Below are positions 45,859 to 59,300 of a stretch of 64,000 nt of DNA, in pieces. This DNA comes from Beta vulgaris subsp. vulgaris. Taxonomy: Eukaryota > Streptophyta > Magnoliopsida > Caryophyllales > Amaranthaceae. Below the pieces are notes generated by a model. That model saw only the letters and a program-made list of their open reading frames with translations. It had not been told where the DNA came from and did no database searches. How positions within the stretch are numbered: the stretch's first letter is position 1; every line of letters begins with the position of its first letter. Made by a program: the position numbers and the translations under genes. The stretch is taken from the NCBI RefSeq assembly GCF_026745355.1, contig NC_079205.1, forward strand, positions 59,200,593-59,264,592, written 5' to 3'.

Positions 45859-46078
45859 CTTCCTCCATTTTTTTTTAGATGTTACACTTTCTATTTTAGG
45901 AAGTTTTAAATTAGATGTTACACTTTTATTTTGGGTAATAACTTCTCTCTATCTCTCTCCTATCACATGCTCACATGAGACCCTTTTGTTTTTCATTCTA
46001 TCTATCTCTCTCCTCTCCAAAATTCACCTAGGAGTCTGTGATTTGAAAAGTGTAACATCTAATAAAAAACGGAGGAAG
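45859..46078. mobile_element. Stowaway-like MITE
   Basis: 220 bp, TA on both sides, tips CTTCCTCCATTTTTTTTTAG and AAAAAACGGAGGAAG. It has the ATGTTACACTTT core shared, in reverse, with the element at 62041. Confidence 0.88.
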
Positions 46079-46386
46079 TATGTTCTTTTACCTTAAGTAT
46101 AGATGTTCATTTACTATATGTTCTTTTCATTATAACCTATATTCTTTTATAAATATAGATTTACATGTTTTTGTAATTTTAAGTCATGTGTTCTTTTTTA
46201 AAGTAAAGAAGTTCTTGAAAAAAATTCATATTCTTTTACGTAAATGGTATATTCTTTTTTGGTGCACAATGTTAATCTACGCTTTCATCTGATGGTAAAA
46301 CAAATTAGAATCGAGGTTAAGAGTGCCTTAGTTGCTTGTGTTTCAAAACTAGAATATATAACGACAAATTCCTTATATATTAATCA

Positions 46387-46459
46387 GGGGATGTAGCTCA
46401 GATGGTAGAGCGCTCGCTTAGCATGCGAGAGGTACGGGGATCGATACCCCGCATCTCCA
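46387..46459 (+). tRNA. tRNA-Ala (AGC)
   Basis: A 73-nt cloverleaf. The acceptor stem is GGGGATG with CATCTCC, discriminator A. The D-arm/A-box is TAGCTCAGATGGTAGAGC. The anticodon stem-loop is CTCGC-TTAGCAT-GCGAG with anticodon AGC. The T-arm is CGGGGATCGATACCCCG, the GATCGATAC form usual in plant tRNA-Ala. No intron. A T-run (TTTT) begins two bases after the end and should stop Pol III. CCA is not encoded, as expected. Confidence 0.96.
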
Positions 46460-47118
46460 ATTTTGTTGCGATATTTTTAATAAAGATCATCTTTCTCTTT
46501 TGACCCCTGCGTAACAGAGACTTTTGAATCTTACTTGCATCTTTCTTTTTTTGTGAAATGCCCTACTAACCCCTAACTTAGAATCTGATGATCACTTAAC
46601 CCCTCTTTCACAATAATAAATACTATTCAAAACCAGGAAGAACATAATCAAACAAACAGGTAGTAAGATTTAAAATAAAGTAGTTGGGTTAGTCTAACTG
46701 CCTTCTTTCTTTTGTTTGTATGTTCTCAACTACAACATCAAACTTACAAACACAATAAAATTAATACTCCCCACTAATACAAGTATACATTCTTACACAA
46801 GTACTTACTATTTATGGGGAGATTCAGTTTTTTTTTCCATTGTCAGTTAAGAAAATGGAGCTCATAAATTGATTATTTTTTCCTACCAGAAAACATGACT
46901 GCAGAAAAAAACAGATGGTAACTAGAAGTAATACTATAAACCAATAGTTTTTGACCAAATGCAATGACAAAAACAGCTCAGATGTTTCACTTCTTATAAA
47001 TTGGCATATTGCCCATGTCAAGATACTTCCACTTAAGATACATTGCTTGTTAAAATCTATCTGAAGGAAGTCCCTCGGTCTTGTATGCTTCACATTCCGT
47101 TCCTCGAGACCTTCTGTA
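46460..47118. other. Upstream region of the DUF7731 gene
   Basis: No other gene seen. It contains the tRNA-Ala terminator and presumably the promoter and leader of the gene starting at 47119. Minus-strand frames here are shadows. Confidence 0.4.
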
Positions 47119-48283
47119 ATGGAAAGATGTGCGCTTGTTTATGCTGTTCTCGTCGTCACTTCTGCAATATGTTGCAGAACAGGTTAGCATAGTGGAGAAA
47201 CATCTTTCTTTTTCTAGAAGTGAAAAAGATCTGCATATGTTCAATGAGTTTTACATCTCAATCTTGTAGCTATTGATTCTCCTTTTCTAAACAGGCTATG
47301 CACAGGATCCAGGACAAATTGTTACAAAAGCATTGTCATGCTTTAATGCCAACAATGTAATCGAGCTCGTACCTTTCTTGCACATTTTTTACAAATACGT
47401 AATTAGAAATATAAGTGGTTGAAGTATGCATTAGAAACTGTCAAAAACCAACTAGAAAAAATGAAAAGAAGACGGTCATGACTCTGCAAATGATGTAGCG
47501 CATAGGTGGCAAAATATATGGCCTTAAATTAGGTGATTCTAAACATAATCAGATTACCAATTATAGATTTCTCTGATATATAAAACCCTCGTCCCCAGAC
47601 CCCAGCCCCCAAGCAGTTGATGATAATCCGTCAGTCCTATATATTATGAATTATGAATGCATGGGAAATATGTATAATTTACAAAGTTATATATTCTTTA
47701 GCACTGATGGAAAGTCAGGTGCAGATTTATACTAGGTGCAATGAAGGATACAGACTAACCCAGAGTGGATACCTCAACATACCTCCTGCTGCAACAGATC
47801 AGTTCTGCTATGGTCCTTGTTTGGCAGAAACACACTTCGTCCTTGACTGTGTTGAGCATTCTCTATCCACCTTTGTATTCTACAACAAGGCCACAATTAA
47901 TGACATACGATCAACACTTCAAGCAGCTTGTGGCCATACGCATAGAAGAGGTACAAAGCTTACATTCCCTTTCCTCACAGTATAAGAAGTGAAATCCTAT
48001 ACAACGTGCAGACATATATGACATCATAAAAAAGATTTTAACACAAGATCAAAGAAAAAAAATCAGAAATACAATCCCGAAATCATCATTTTTTATATAA
48101 ATTTTACATGATTTGTGGTGTCTTGGAATATTTTGTGCAGCCAACTTCAATGTAGAAGAATACATGCAAGGCTATTTGCAAGAAGAATGGAGCAGCGCAA
48201 GTCTACCTCCTCCACCAAACAACTTGTTCACCTTAATTTTCATTTCTTCAATGCTAATTCTCATGATCAGAGAAGCTCTATGA
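47119..48283 (+). CDS. DUF7731 secreted protein, four exons
   Basis: Joining 47119-47182, 47295-47356, 47725-47950 and 48141-48283 gives one frame of 164 residues with GT-AG introns and agreeing phases (1, 0, 1). Exon 1 encodes a signal-peptide-like start (MERCALVYAVLVVTSAICC). Exons 2-3 match the plant DUF7731 family: IVTKALSCFNANN-IYTRC, EGYRLTQSGYLNIPPAATD, FCYGPCLAET, VLDCVEHSLSTFVFYNKATI, and several Cys that probably form disulfides. Exon 4 begins NFNVEEYMQ and ends in a hydrophobic tail (NLFTLIFISSMLILMI) that could be a GPI-anchor signal. The protein is therefore expected at the cell surface or in the wall. Function is not known for the family. Exon 3's acceptor was set at GTGCAG|ATTTAT because it keeps the ANN-IYTRC join. 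Confidence 0.82.
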
Positions 48284-49287
48284 TGTCCTGTCTGACAAGA
48301 GGTCAACAATTAATTAGAAATATTAAGACTTGAATAGGTTGGCTTCTTTATATTTGCAACTAAATGAATGAGAGAAGCCTCCATGAACATATACATACTT
48401 TGAGCATCAAGCCATATTGCCCACCATGTGTAATATAATAGTAATATTTACTACAATGAGAACTTTGTGTTAATAGTGATATTAACTCGACGAGATTAAT
48501 GATGCTCACCAAACACTTGCCAAATTAAAGATAATATATTTTTAACAGATTATAAATCCTGAAGAGAACATTGAGCAACCCAATTTCTCTGAATTTCAAC
48601 AAAGCAGGTAACTCTCACCGAAAGCAGACCACACGATAACGTGGCACCTACCAAATAGCTTATCCCCTTCTCGTGACTCATGATTGAATTACAGAATCCC
48701 AAAAAAGACATTGTGCTTCAACTCCTGCTCCCTGACCCCTTCAATCCCCCACAGAGCAAGTTTAGAGTTGCAACTCCAATATGATAGAAGGGGCAAAGCT
48801 ATAGTCTCCATGCAATGCAAACAAAAGTTCTTTATTATGTTCTAATATTCATAAATCACATCTTCTCACAGAAGTTAAAATATGACGTGGGGACAAGAAA
48901 GTACATTTCGTTATATATGTGTATATAAGTAGTAAAGTGTTGAACTTTCTTGTTTTAGGAAGATTGAAGTGTCAAAGTGTCCATACCCATTCGGAGAGAG
49001 AAGTATATAATGCAGATACTTGAGCTATAATAAAGAGCCTAATCATCAAATTGTAACTCCCTTGAAGAAGTTGGTGGGTCTCCCCAGAAAAAATACCAAG
49101 ATCCTCAGGTCTATATTCGTCCCCCTAAGATGCTAAGTCTATCAGCTGCGTAATTCAATTGAGAAAACCAGCCCAATGAATATCCTCATGTCTGATGATT
49201 GAATGATACGTTCTCCCCAAGCAACTTCTTACGCCATAGACAAACATGCCTGATGCCTGAGGCTCCACTACCAAACTAGACTGTTGA
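48284..49287. other. Spacer between two convergent genes
   Basis: It holds the 3' ends of the DUF7731 gene (+) and of the PPR gene (-). No third gene or element found. Confidence 0.4.
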
Positions 49288-50748
49288 TCATAATCTAACC
49301 AAGCTGAGCCCAATGGACTTTCTGACACTTCTTCCCTTCATTAATTCTCTTAACTTATCAACTTCACTCCATCTTCCTTCTTCTGCATAGATATTGGATA
49401 ATTGTACGTAGTTACCAGAATTCCATGGCTCGAGATGGATTAGCTCTTTAAGAGCATGTTCTGCAAGTTGAACATCACCAATATTCCGTGAAGCACTAAG
49501 CAGGGAACCCCACAACACCGCATTTGGCCTCATAGGCATATCTTTTACCAGGTCATATGCCTCACTCAGACATCCACTTCGGCCAAGTAGGTCTACCATA
49601 CATCCATAATGCTCAAGCTTGGGAAGAATTTTGTGTTGGGCCATCATCGATGAAAAAAAGTGCCGACCTTTCTGTAACAACCCTGCATGGACACAACAGG
49701 TTAAAACCCCTACATAGCTTGAATCGTTAGGCTTTGTACCTCTACTTAGCATTTCTTCAAACAAATCAACCCCAAGCTCACCTTTCCCATTAAAAGCAAG
49801 ACCTGAGATCAGGGTGTTCCAGGAAATCACATTTTTCCTAGGCATTTCACTGAAGACTTGGTGAGCCGTTTCCAAATCTCCACATTTGCAATAGAAATTC
49901 ACTATTGAGTTACCCACTGTGATGAAATCTCTAAAAAGTCCACTAGATTGAGTATATGAGTGCAGACGATTCCCAACATCAAAAGCACCCATACGACCAC
50001 ATACAGGTAGCACAGTGACCACAGTAGCCTCATCTGGCTCAAAACAACCATCAATTTGCATTTGATTAAACAGTTCCAAGGCCTCCCTATCCCTCCCACA
50101 CTTTGCCAACGAAGCTATCATCGAATTCCACGACACAATGCTCCTTTCTCTCATCTGCCTAAACAAAATCAAACCCATATCAACATCTCCCTTCTTGCAA
50201 AACCCACGAATCATCAAATTCCATACTATCACATCTTTGTGAGACATTTCATCAAACACCTTCTTTGCATCCTCCATCTTCTCACAACTCGCATAAAACT
50301 CCACAATCCCAATTCTCAAAGAACTACAACGCTCAAGCCCCACCTTTATCGTTTCGCTATGAACACATTTTCCAACCCTTGAATCACAGATATTACAACA
50401 AGACTTAATTAAAGGCGCAAATGTAAATTCATTGGGTAAAACCCCACTATTTTTCATAAGGGAAAATAAAGATAATGATTTCTGAAAAGGCCCAGAAACA
50501 GAATAACCCTTAATCATGGAATTAAAAAGGATAAGATCAGGAAATTGGGCTTGCTGAAATACAAGCTCAGCATACCGTATTTTTCCGTGGGACCTACAAA
50601 CGGAGACGAAATGAGAGAGAACTTGATTTGATTGGTGGAGTTCATGGCGGAGAAAATGGGCGTGAATTTCGATGAGATGTTTTCGGTTTCTTCGATCATG
50701 GAGATGGCGGAGGATTTTTCGTTCGATTTCTCTGCTCCCTCTGTTCAT
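49288..50748 (-). CDS. PPR protein, PLS class with E-type end (At1g09190-like)
   Basis: Intact single-exon gene of 486 residues, nearly the length of Arabidopsis At1g09190, which it follows closely from the start (REIERKILRHLHDRRNRK, EIHAHFLRH) to the end. PPR repeats are visible throughout: LILFNSMIKGYSVSGP, PNEFTFAPLIKSC, DVIVWNLMIRGFCKKGDV, SIVSWNSMIASLAKCGRDREAL, PDEATVVTVLP, NVISWNTLISGLAFNGKG, LEHYGCMVDLLGRSG. The E-type end follows (AVLWGSLLSASRN, GNYVQLSNIYAEEGRW). There is no DYW deaminase. Such proteins bind specific organelle RNAs, usually for C-to-U editing with a partner supplying the deaminase; At1g09190 homologues are predicted to be organellar. No obvious transit peptide could be called by eye. 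The start ATG fits the homologue. Confidence 0.92.
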   Translation of the reverse strand: MNRGSREIERKILRHLHDRRNRKHLIEIHAHFLRHELHQSNQVLSHFVSVCRSHGKIRYAELVFQQAQFPDLILFNSMIKGYSVSGPFQKSLSLFSLMKNSGVLPNEFTFAPLIKSCCNICDSRVGKCVHSETIKVGLERCSSLRIGIVEFYASCEKMEDAKKVFDEMSHKDVIVWNLMIRGFCKKGDVDMGLILFRQMRERSIVSWNSMIASLAKCGRDREALELFNQMQIDGCFEPDEATVVTVLPVCGRMGAFDVGNRLHSYTQSSGLFRDFITVGNSIVNFYCKCGDLETAHQVFSEMPRKNVISWNTLISGLAFNGKGELGVDLFEEMLSRGTKPNDSSYVGVLTCCVHAGLLQKGRHFFSSMMAQHKILPKLEHYGCMVDLLGRSGCLSEAYDLVKDMPMRPNAVLWGSLLSASRNIGDVQLAEHALKELIHLEPWNSGNYVQLSNIYAEEGRWSEVDKLRELMKGRSVRKSIGLSLVRL

Positions 50749-52937
50749 TTCTGTGCGTTTGCTATGTGCTCACTATGTGTTCGATGAAATGACTCAGAGA
50801 AGTTTTATCTGGTTGGCGCCAACAGAAGTGAACCCAACTGTCGTTTAAAAAGTGGTTTATTCGGAAAGCCCCAATTTTTTTCCTTTTTTACGCTTACAAA
50901 CTATTGCCAAAAGCAAAATATTAGAAAAAACTGATCTAGAACAATCTCTGAACTTCTATACATCGCCCACCAATTACTTAATAGTGGAAATATTATGTAA
51001 TATCTAGAGTTACCTTGAATTATCGAGTTGTCTAGTTAAAGTGAAAGTTTACATATCAACTAGAAAAATCTAGATGATCATAAAAAATCTAGCTACACAT
51101 ATGTGGAAGAATGATCTAGATTAGATCACCGATATTACCACTTACTATAAATATTAGTGATGTATGCTTGTTGATGTAAGAAAAAAACTTTACAAAGTGA
51201 ATATAAGTTAACCAATTTCCCATTTTCCACTTCCACGTCAATTCCATCAACAGAACATAACATTGCTACTCCTAATTAAAATCCGACCAACTTCCTCCTA
51301 ATTCTAACACAAAAAAACCAATTAAGGTTTGTTTAAAGTAATAAGTTAGAAATTATTAATTACCCATTTTCGATACTGTTAGAGCATAACTAATTGTTGA
51401 TCCAAAATTTTGAATCATCAAATATTTTAATACTTGCTTTCCTCTCTCTTCCCCACCATGAATGAATAGATAATCTATAATTTTAGATCTTCATATTATC
51501 TTTTCTGCTTTCTACCATACTCCACCATATATTCTCTCGTCAATCTCCTCTTCATCCCATCTTTTTATTTATTATTGATTATTTAAGAATCGAATCAATT
51601 AATGATTATTAAGTGTAAATAATTTATATGTTTGTGATTAAAAAATATTTGTAAAGAATAATTTCGTTAATATTGTACCTAACAAAATGAGCTTAAAAAT
51701 AAAATGTATAGAAGTAGCTCAATATTTCTGTTTATAGACAAAAAAATATAGTTGTTGGTGTTGTTTTTTTAAAAAAATATTTAAATTGTACTTATGTCCG
51801 TTGCAAAAAATTACAACGTTACTGATTCATTGCAATATAGACCAATATATTGATGATAAGGGGATGGTTAGATTTCTGCCATGCAACAGAAGTGGGGGCC
51901 GCAACAGAAATGGGGCCCTTGTCAGATTCATCCTCCTCTCAGCTGGCGCCATGAGGACAATGAACAAACTATTGTTGTTGGGTTTTAGATCGTTGCTCAG
52001 GGCTTAGATCCTCCGAAATACCCGCGTCGCGGGCCCGTTAGCCGGGGCTTCTTCCTCGAGTCCTGTCATGATCTGCAAATGAAGATCTCGATTATTATAA
52101 TAAGATCTTTCGGACGTTGCCACCGCTCAATCCACCCCTGCAAAAAGTTGGTATTCAAGAGACGGAAACTGAAAACTTGTCGTATAATTTCAGGAAATGT
52201 TCGGAATAAACTAATGTTCAGTTTTTACTATTTTTATTTGAGCTTGTGTATTATTTCATTCTCTCCGACTTGGAGAATTCCATCGCATAAAACATCGTGT
52301 TGTTGACAGAACGTCCTTTCAACGATCTGATCTTCATCCTCTTTCCTCCTTTTTCTTTCTCTCTCCTATTTTCTATTGCTTTTTATTCTCTATCTCCTCA
52401 TAATCTATAGATTAGATCAACCATTGGCCTTACTCTTAGAAGTACCATTTATATATCTTAGTATTGGTTTTGCATTTATATTGTTGCTAGGTCGGAGTTC
52501 TTTGATACTATAAAACATTTAAATGTACGATCAATTTTGTATTGGTACTATAAATGGTTCTAATACTAATACTTTAAAATATTGTATTAATACTACATTT
52601 CTTATTAGTACCATCAATAAGTGTTTAAAGTCCAAAGATAATATTTATAGATCAAGGTATTTTCTACACGATATGCCTATATCTTCGGTTTAATCTTCCC
52701 TCCATTCTTTATTAATGATCATCTGTTCTAAATGAGGCTATCTTTTTCTTATGGAGTTCATCATCCTTTTCTTATCTCTCAATCACATTAACCACCTTTC
52801 TTCTTCATCTCAATACTTCAACTATAAACTGTCTTTGTGTCAAAATGTGGAAAACTCTGTCGTAAAGTTTTTGTGCTTATTGCTTAGGTTTACATTTTTA
52901 ACCTTGCACATTTGTTTGAACTGGATAGGTCTTTGGT
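50749..52937. other. Intergenic, no gene recognised
   Basis: Begins with the PPR promoter. A GC-rich island at about 51870-52060 (GGGGGCCGCAACAGAAATGG, CCCGCGTCGCGGGCCCG) is unlike its surroundings but has no frame I can assign. The region at 52430-52660 has repeated ATTGGTACTAT/TAATACTA motifs. No gene. Confidence 0.4.
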
Positions 52938-53152
52938 AAGACAGTCTGACGTTAAGCTTAACTTCAGTCTTGTTAACAATAATAACTAATTGAACAAAAA
53001 ATTATAACTATTAACCCGAAAATCATAACTAATGACTACACAATCATAACTTTTATTCTAAACATAATAACTAAACGTGCAAAAAGTATAACTAATTGCT
53101 CAAAAAATATAACTAATGGCGTCTAATGTTAAGCTCAACGTCAGACGGTCTT
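52938..53152. mobile_element. MITE with 24-bp inverted ends and ATAACTAA repeats
   Basis: The ends AAGACAGTCTGACGTTAAGC (continuing TTAAC) and GTTAAGCTCAACGTCAGACG (continuing GTCTT) are inverted with two mismatches. Between them an about 26-bp unit (ATAACTAATTGCTCAAAAA and variants) repeats about six times. 215 bp in all, about 200 bp past the stop of the ZMAT2 gene. No clear duplication. Confidence 0.65.
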
Positions 53153-53351
53153 CTATAAGAATTTGTGAAAGAGCATAGAGTAGAGTAATGAAAATTGGAT
53201 GTATTAAATATGGAACTGATAATTCACTCCAAATTTTCCTTGATACTCTCTCCTCTACAACAAAGCGAGTATAGAGAATACAATGTGATTAACCTCGAAC
53301 CCCCCTATGTAAAGCTACAGCAACAAATTCAGAAAAAGGGTGCATTTGAAT

Positions 53352-56300
53352 TCATTTTTTAGAAGAGCCAAAACCACCAAACCCCATCATAGCAGCCACA
53401 TCAGGATCCATCTCAGGCTCCTCTTCTCCGGCGGCCTTCTCCTTCTGGTACAAAAAACAACCAGTAAAAAAATATAGGACAATGAGAAGATCGATTCCAT
53501 GAAGAGCGATGGAAGAGAGTACAATTGACAAATAAAAAAAGTAATTTCACAGCACGAACCTTCTTTTCTTTCTTCCTCTCCCGACGTTGACGTTTTCTCT
53601 CCTCCTCTTCTTCTTGTTGCTTTAAGATTCTATCGTCGAGATCTAAATGCAAAAAGGTAGCGCTTACGTTAGAGCACGATAATGATGATGAGTGTCTCAT
53701 TACATGATAGGTTATTTGTTGGAATAAACAATATGAGAATTCTGCTTAATTACACAAATGCACTTATTCTGACCTTGCTCAGAAAAACTGCCAGTAGTTT
53801 TCCGCTTCTTGAGAACCTCAAACCGCTGTCTCACCTGTGACATTGTTAATTTGATATAGCAACAAAAACCAGTATAAGTCCAATAGTAGAGTTTCTCTAA
53901 ACAAGTTTGGGCCCTATATTTCTCTATGGTTTGTGAGGGCAAATCTAGAGAATAAGCGAGATACTGACTGAGCGCCGATAAACAGATAGATTGTCCTATG
54001 AAAATTTTCGATTTCACACATCATTTTTCTTTCTCTTTTTTTGTAATCATGGGGAAAACGGCTATTCAGGTGCCACATATTCATGCCCGAAAACCTTTCT
54101 CAAATGACCACAGCTCATCCACTAGCCAAAGAGGACCGAACTGCTTTTGATAGGAAAACACTAGAATACTAACTAAAACTTACAAACCAGAAAAATGATC
54201 ATAGACCACTATTGGAAATTGTCTGACAGCATACACAAAACTATTTATCATATAACATCACCATATACTTTTGTATATTCATTTATAACAAGTCAAGCCA
54301 GTGATATTACGATCACCAAGATGTACCGAGACAGCATATACAAATAAAGGGGAGCAGAACTATATTTTCAAAGGCAAATTGCAACAGCAATGCACAATGA
54401 TGTATAACAGGCTTAACAGCAGAAGTCAGAAAAGCAAAACTATTATGAAAAATTACAATTTCATCAACTCATCATACATACCAAAAAGAAAAAGTGATCA
54501 AGTTCAAATAAATCCTTGACCATAAGGCCCTAAAGCTCTTGCAAATATTTCTTCCATTATAATTCAGTCACCACGAATTCTCTATCATATAACCGATTTA
54601 CGCTAAACAAAAAAAACTGCAACCAAGGCTTACCTGATCAAGAGTTGCTCGTTCTGATCGCATAGACATACCCAACGCCCTTTGATCTGAATATAAGCCA
54701 ATAATCAGACAAGAGTGAGATACAGTCCAGTGTAGACGTAAATAAAATGCTAACAGAAGGAACAGAGAGGGAGAGAAATCAGCAGATCCCGCGAGTAGCT
54801 TACGTTTCTTTCCATTGATGTGGTCCAAGTAATTTGCTGAATCCTTTACCACACATTCACAAACTGAACAATAATAACCAGCCTGCAACAAGACAGATTA
54901 AGTGAGCGCACAAGCAGTGTCATAATGAAGACATCAATGTTTCAATTGAATAAAAAGCACCATACAACTATGCTTGTATTTATCAAACAGCAAATTGTTC
55001 ACGGCTTGAGGAAACCAATATGAAGACAGAGACAGGCATATATCATCTTGAAGCAGTCTAAAGCATCTCTACTTTTTAAAGACTATTGGTCCCATGAAGA
55101 GCTACCCAAGTTAAGCTAAGGAGACAGGTTGAAACTGCAGCTAAAATGCAAAGGACATCAGTTACGACCACCAACACCCCCACAAAAGATACTTAAACTA
55201 ATAGGAAAAGAGAGCATGCTTAATAAAGATAAGAAGCGCTGACAAGGGGGGAAAGCTATATTGCTTTGACTCTTCATTTCATCTCAAGTATCCGTGTCAG
55301 ATCCTCGACACTCGGACATGGATAGGACACTTGAACACTTTGTTTTGGGCCAAAAAAATTGAAAAAGTTCCAAAAAATAACCGGGTCGGACACTTGGACA
55401 CGTATCCATGCCGGACATGGGTACCTGAGTCCGAGCAACATAGGGGGAAACAGTAAAAGTCATACAACTGAAGGTGTTTAACTGATTGTGTCTACTGAGA
55501 TACGGAAGTAATGACACCAGTAAGCATCCAGACTCCAGCTGAGGTCAAGGAACAATAAGCTTTGGCAATGCAGCTACAAAAACTTATAATGATCTCTCTT
55601 TCTTTATATAGAGCACTAATTAGGATTTTAGATGACATTCCCCCTCCATCCAAGAAAAGTAAGAGAGGTAAACATGTCTGAGAAACATGATTTAGGATTG
55701 AATACACACAACCCCAAACCGCAGTTTCCCCTAGTAAGTTTTACTAACCTAGTATCAAATACCTGAACCAGCAATTTCTTTTTTAAGTCTTGTCTTCCTA
55801 TCAAAACATAAGACAGGATTTCTATGAAACAAATCATTTAGGCTAATATCAATCAGATGGTGCCATTCTCTTTCAATATCTCTCGTCACCAGGTTCAAGA
55901 GAGGCATTGCCACACAGCATAGCTCAGGGGAGGGTAATACAAAAATATATCGTAAGACTTCATGAGTTTGTAGTTCAATTGTAGCTTTGGATTTCTCATT
56001 ACCTACAACAAAACGAGTCTTCAAACTTGGCAATAAACAGCAAAAACCTTTTTGCAGACAGTTAACCACCAATTGCAAACATAATTCTTTCATAAATTTT
56101 AACATTGATCAAGATTATATCTTTCCAAATTCAACTCTACAGAACACAACATGAAATGAACTATAATTCTAAACATGATCCATCTTTAATGGTGTTCAGA
56201 ACAAAAACTACACATAACACATAGGATATGCTATCCAACTTAAGAAATGAATCAAAAGATGTAATCTCTAACTACATAGACCACCTGATAACTCAAGAAC

Positions 56301-59300
56301 ATCTAATATTCAGAAAAGCATACTAATAACCCAATGTACAAACTAAAGGCACAACTGCTCAAGCTAGACAGAACAATAGAGTATCCAGGCAAGCAATTAA
56401 AGGCCCAAGCTCTAGCACCCCACCCCACCAACCCCCACCAAAAAAAGAACCGAAAATTCCCCAAAACTAGAAGAAAAAAGACAGAATGTATACATGTTGG
56501 CATAACAGCTCAATTAACAAAATTCAAACATGAACAGGACAGTAGTACAGAACTGAACCCAGAAACAATACCAAAAAAAATTAACAAAATAGTATATACC
56601 TGCTGGCTTAGCGGTGCTATTGGTGTGACAACCTACAAGAAAAAAATTTACAAGTCTTAGTATCAGGATGAGAAATGTAAAGAATAGCCCTAAAATAATC
56701 CTTACTGATGAAAGCAAGTCATAGTATCAGGATGAGAAATGTAAAGAATGGCCTTAACATAATCCTTATTGATGAAAGCAATGAAATTTAAGATGTAGTA
56801 CATACAACTATTACTCATATTTTTTTGCTAAGACAGGAGTATTTATCTTGGACTTGCGCACTAGATCCCTAAATGCTCGGATTTAGTTTATTTTCTACAA
56901 ACATATAGGTGTTTGATTCAGAGTCTCCAAACATCATATCATATCATATTAAAGTGACATGGGTCAGATATGGGTAGTTTACCTGGGTCCAAGGACAAGG
57001 TTAACATTAACTATGATCATTTGAAATCAATAGGTCGCCAAGCACACATATATGTTAGCATAAGACAGCAATATTTGAAGCGAACAAAAAAATAATGCAT
57101 AATAAATGGATATAGCGCATAAGAAGTTTCAAATACTTCCTCGTTTCTAAATAAGTGCAACATTTGCATAGTATTTACCATTCACAGTTTAAACTTTAAT
57201 TAGCTTTGGTGATTTACATTTTAGGAAAAAAATAGTCATGTGGGATCTTGTTAGATTCGTCTGAATTTGAATTTATTTTAATATCAACTTTTTATAATTT
57301 TTACTTATTGATAATTGAAGATATTAATGGTTAAAATAAAGCATTGGCGAACGTGAAAACAAAAAGTGTTGCACTTATTTAGAAACGGAGGAAGTATAAT
57401 ACTATATATAAAAAGTAAATAAATCCATTAGGAAAAAGAGTTAATCACTCTAGAATATGGACAGAAATTCTCAGTTTTAAATCAGTGTGCAAAGTTCGCA
57501 CCCACCAGGTAAAGGGATACTTACTGCAACACAAAATTTTGTGCACAAGAATCTCCTCCTCCCAAAATAAGAAGTTTGGTATTCATAATCCTTTGCATCT
57601 TTACCAATCATGCCCTCAAACTCTTCCCCAACAGCCCATCCCACCGCCAAAATCAATCACGAGTCATATTCCTAAGATTCATGCCTTCTTCCCCTCCCTC
57701 TGTCCTCTTTCTCAACGTCACACCCAGTCTATCAGCATTTATTAAAAAGAACATTAACACAATCCAACAGTACAAAAGTACCATTGATAAGGTGTAACTA
57801 AAGTACTCCAGCTCCTACATCGCTACCCTAACCACCCACCTCCTAAGAATGATTGGAGGAGAAGACTCTACATGTGCACAGGAGTAGAGCAAAATTACAT
57901 CAAAAAAGCTATTCACATCTCCATTCTACATCTACCAACACTTGAAACAATCTCCCTAAACAGTATTTCACTATACAAACATTTTCGTGCAAAATTTTTG
58001 TTATTCCTACAACTGTGGACTGCATTTTGTGATTGTTGTCTCTGCAGCTATAACAGCATTAACCTTGCACAATACTTTTAATCTTTCGATTTGTCCTTCT
58101 CCATTGTAACTGAGTTTAGGTCAGATAAGGAGCTGCATACAACAATGTTAAACTTGGCATGACAAGGTCTAGGGAGGTCTAGATGTACACATTCTTACCC
58201 CTAAATACTTATAAACTGAATTTTGGTCGAGATATTATCTGAAAATATAGAGATTTCAACATGCAATGCATATCCACAAAGAGCTTCCTTGATCTGCTTG
58301 CTGAAAACATGCGACTGTACTTAATTTACCCTATACTCCTGAGTATTGACTACATCACTAGGGTTGAGTAGACAGGGGACATGTGGGTTGAGAACTTCTT
58401 CTATTTTCCAAACATGTAAGCAAAGAATTCACACACTTGACTTTTCTTATAGCAAGAGACTAGCCATCTTTAACGAAGCACATAAGCAAGTGGTTACATG
58501 ATCAGACACAAAACTTCCCATCTCTCAATCCCTGTGAGCCCTTAGTACTGAGTAGACTAGCTTGTATTTGCTTAGTTGCAGCCCAAACGAACCTTATTAG
58601 CTTATCACCTGGATCTGAGCTAATATAGTTCCACAAGTTGGAATTGAATTCAAACTGCTAGGACAACATAGAAGCGAAGCAAATTTCCTGCTTAGCCTAA
58701 TGGTGAATATGTCCCAAATTCTAATTTTACTAAACTGCATCAATCATCTATAAGTCATTCTCTTGAAAATGAGACATGAAGCAACCAAACAGTTGCCAAA
58801 AATCCCTATGTTACTTCGGCACCATTATTTACTACAAAAATCGTGTGTCATGTTGTATCATGTCCGACACGACAGTTCACTTGGATACTTGATTTCAAAC
58901 TAAAACTGGATTTTTTTTTCTACAAAATAATTGTGTCGGACACTGGATAACTGTGTCTGGATAATGCATAAAAATCCTAATTTTGAATTCCACTAAACAT
59001 CATCAACCAGCATCATCTGTCAGCCAATTCTTCTTTACGAGTGAGACAGGAACTCGCGAAGCCATAAATAATACAAAACCTCTAAGTCACTTGAACCCTG
59101 ATGCTAGACTGCTACACAACTGATAAAAGTATAGAACCAATGGCACAAAGTCCGTCGATTTTCTTATAAGCTCTGCAGTACATAACAATGCAGCTTATAC
59201 TATCAAATGCTAAGTGACATTTAGTACAAAGTACTACAATGACAGCCTAACATCACCAATTCTTTAACATTCTCTTTGCCTAAAATTAGCCAAAATACTA

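Noticed and set aside
55284..56105. Several minus-strand frames of 69-116 codons in the ZMAT2 intron
   Set aside because: They lie within intron 5 of a well-phased gene, lack homology and overlap each other in different frames.
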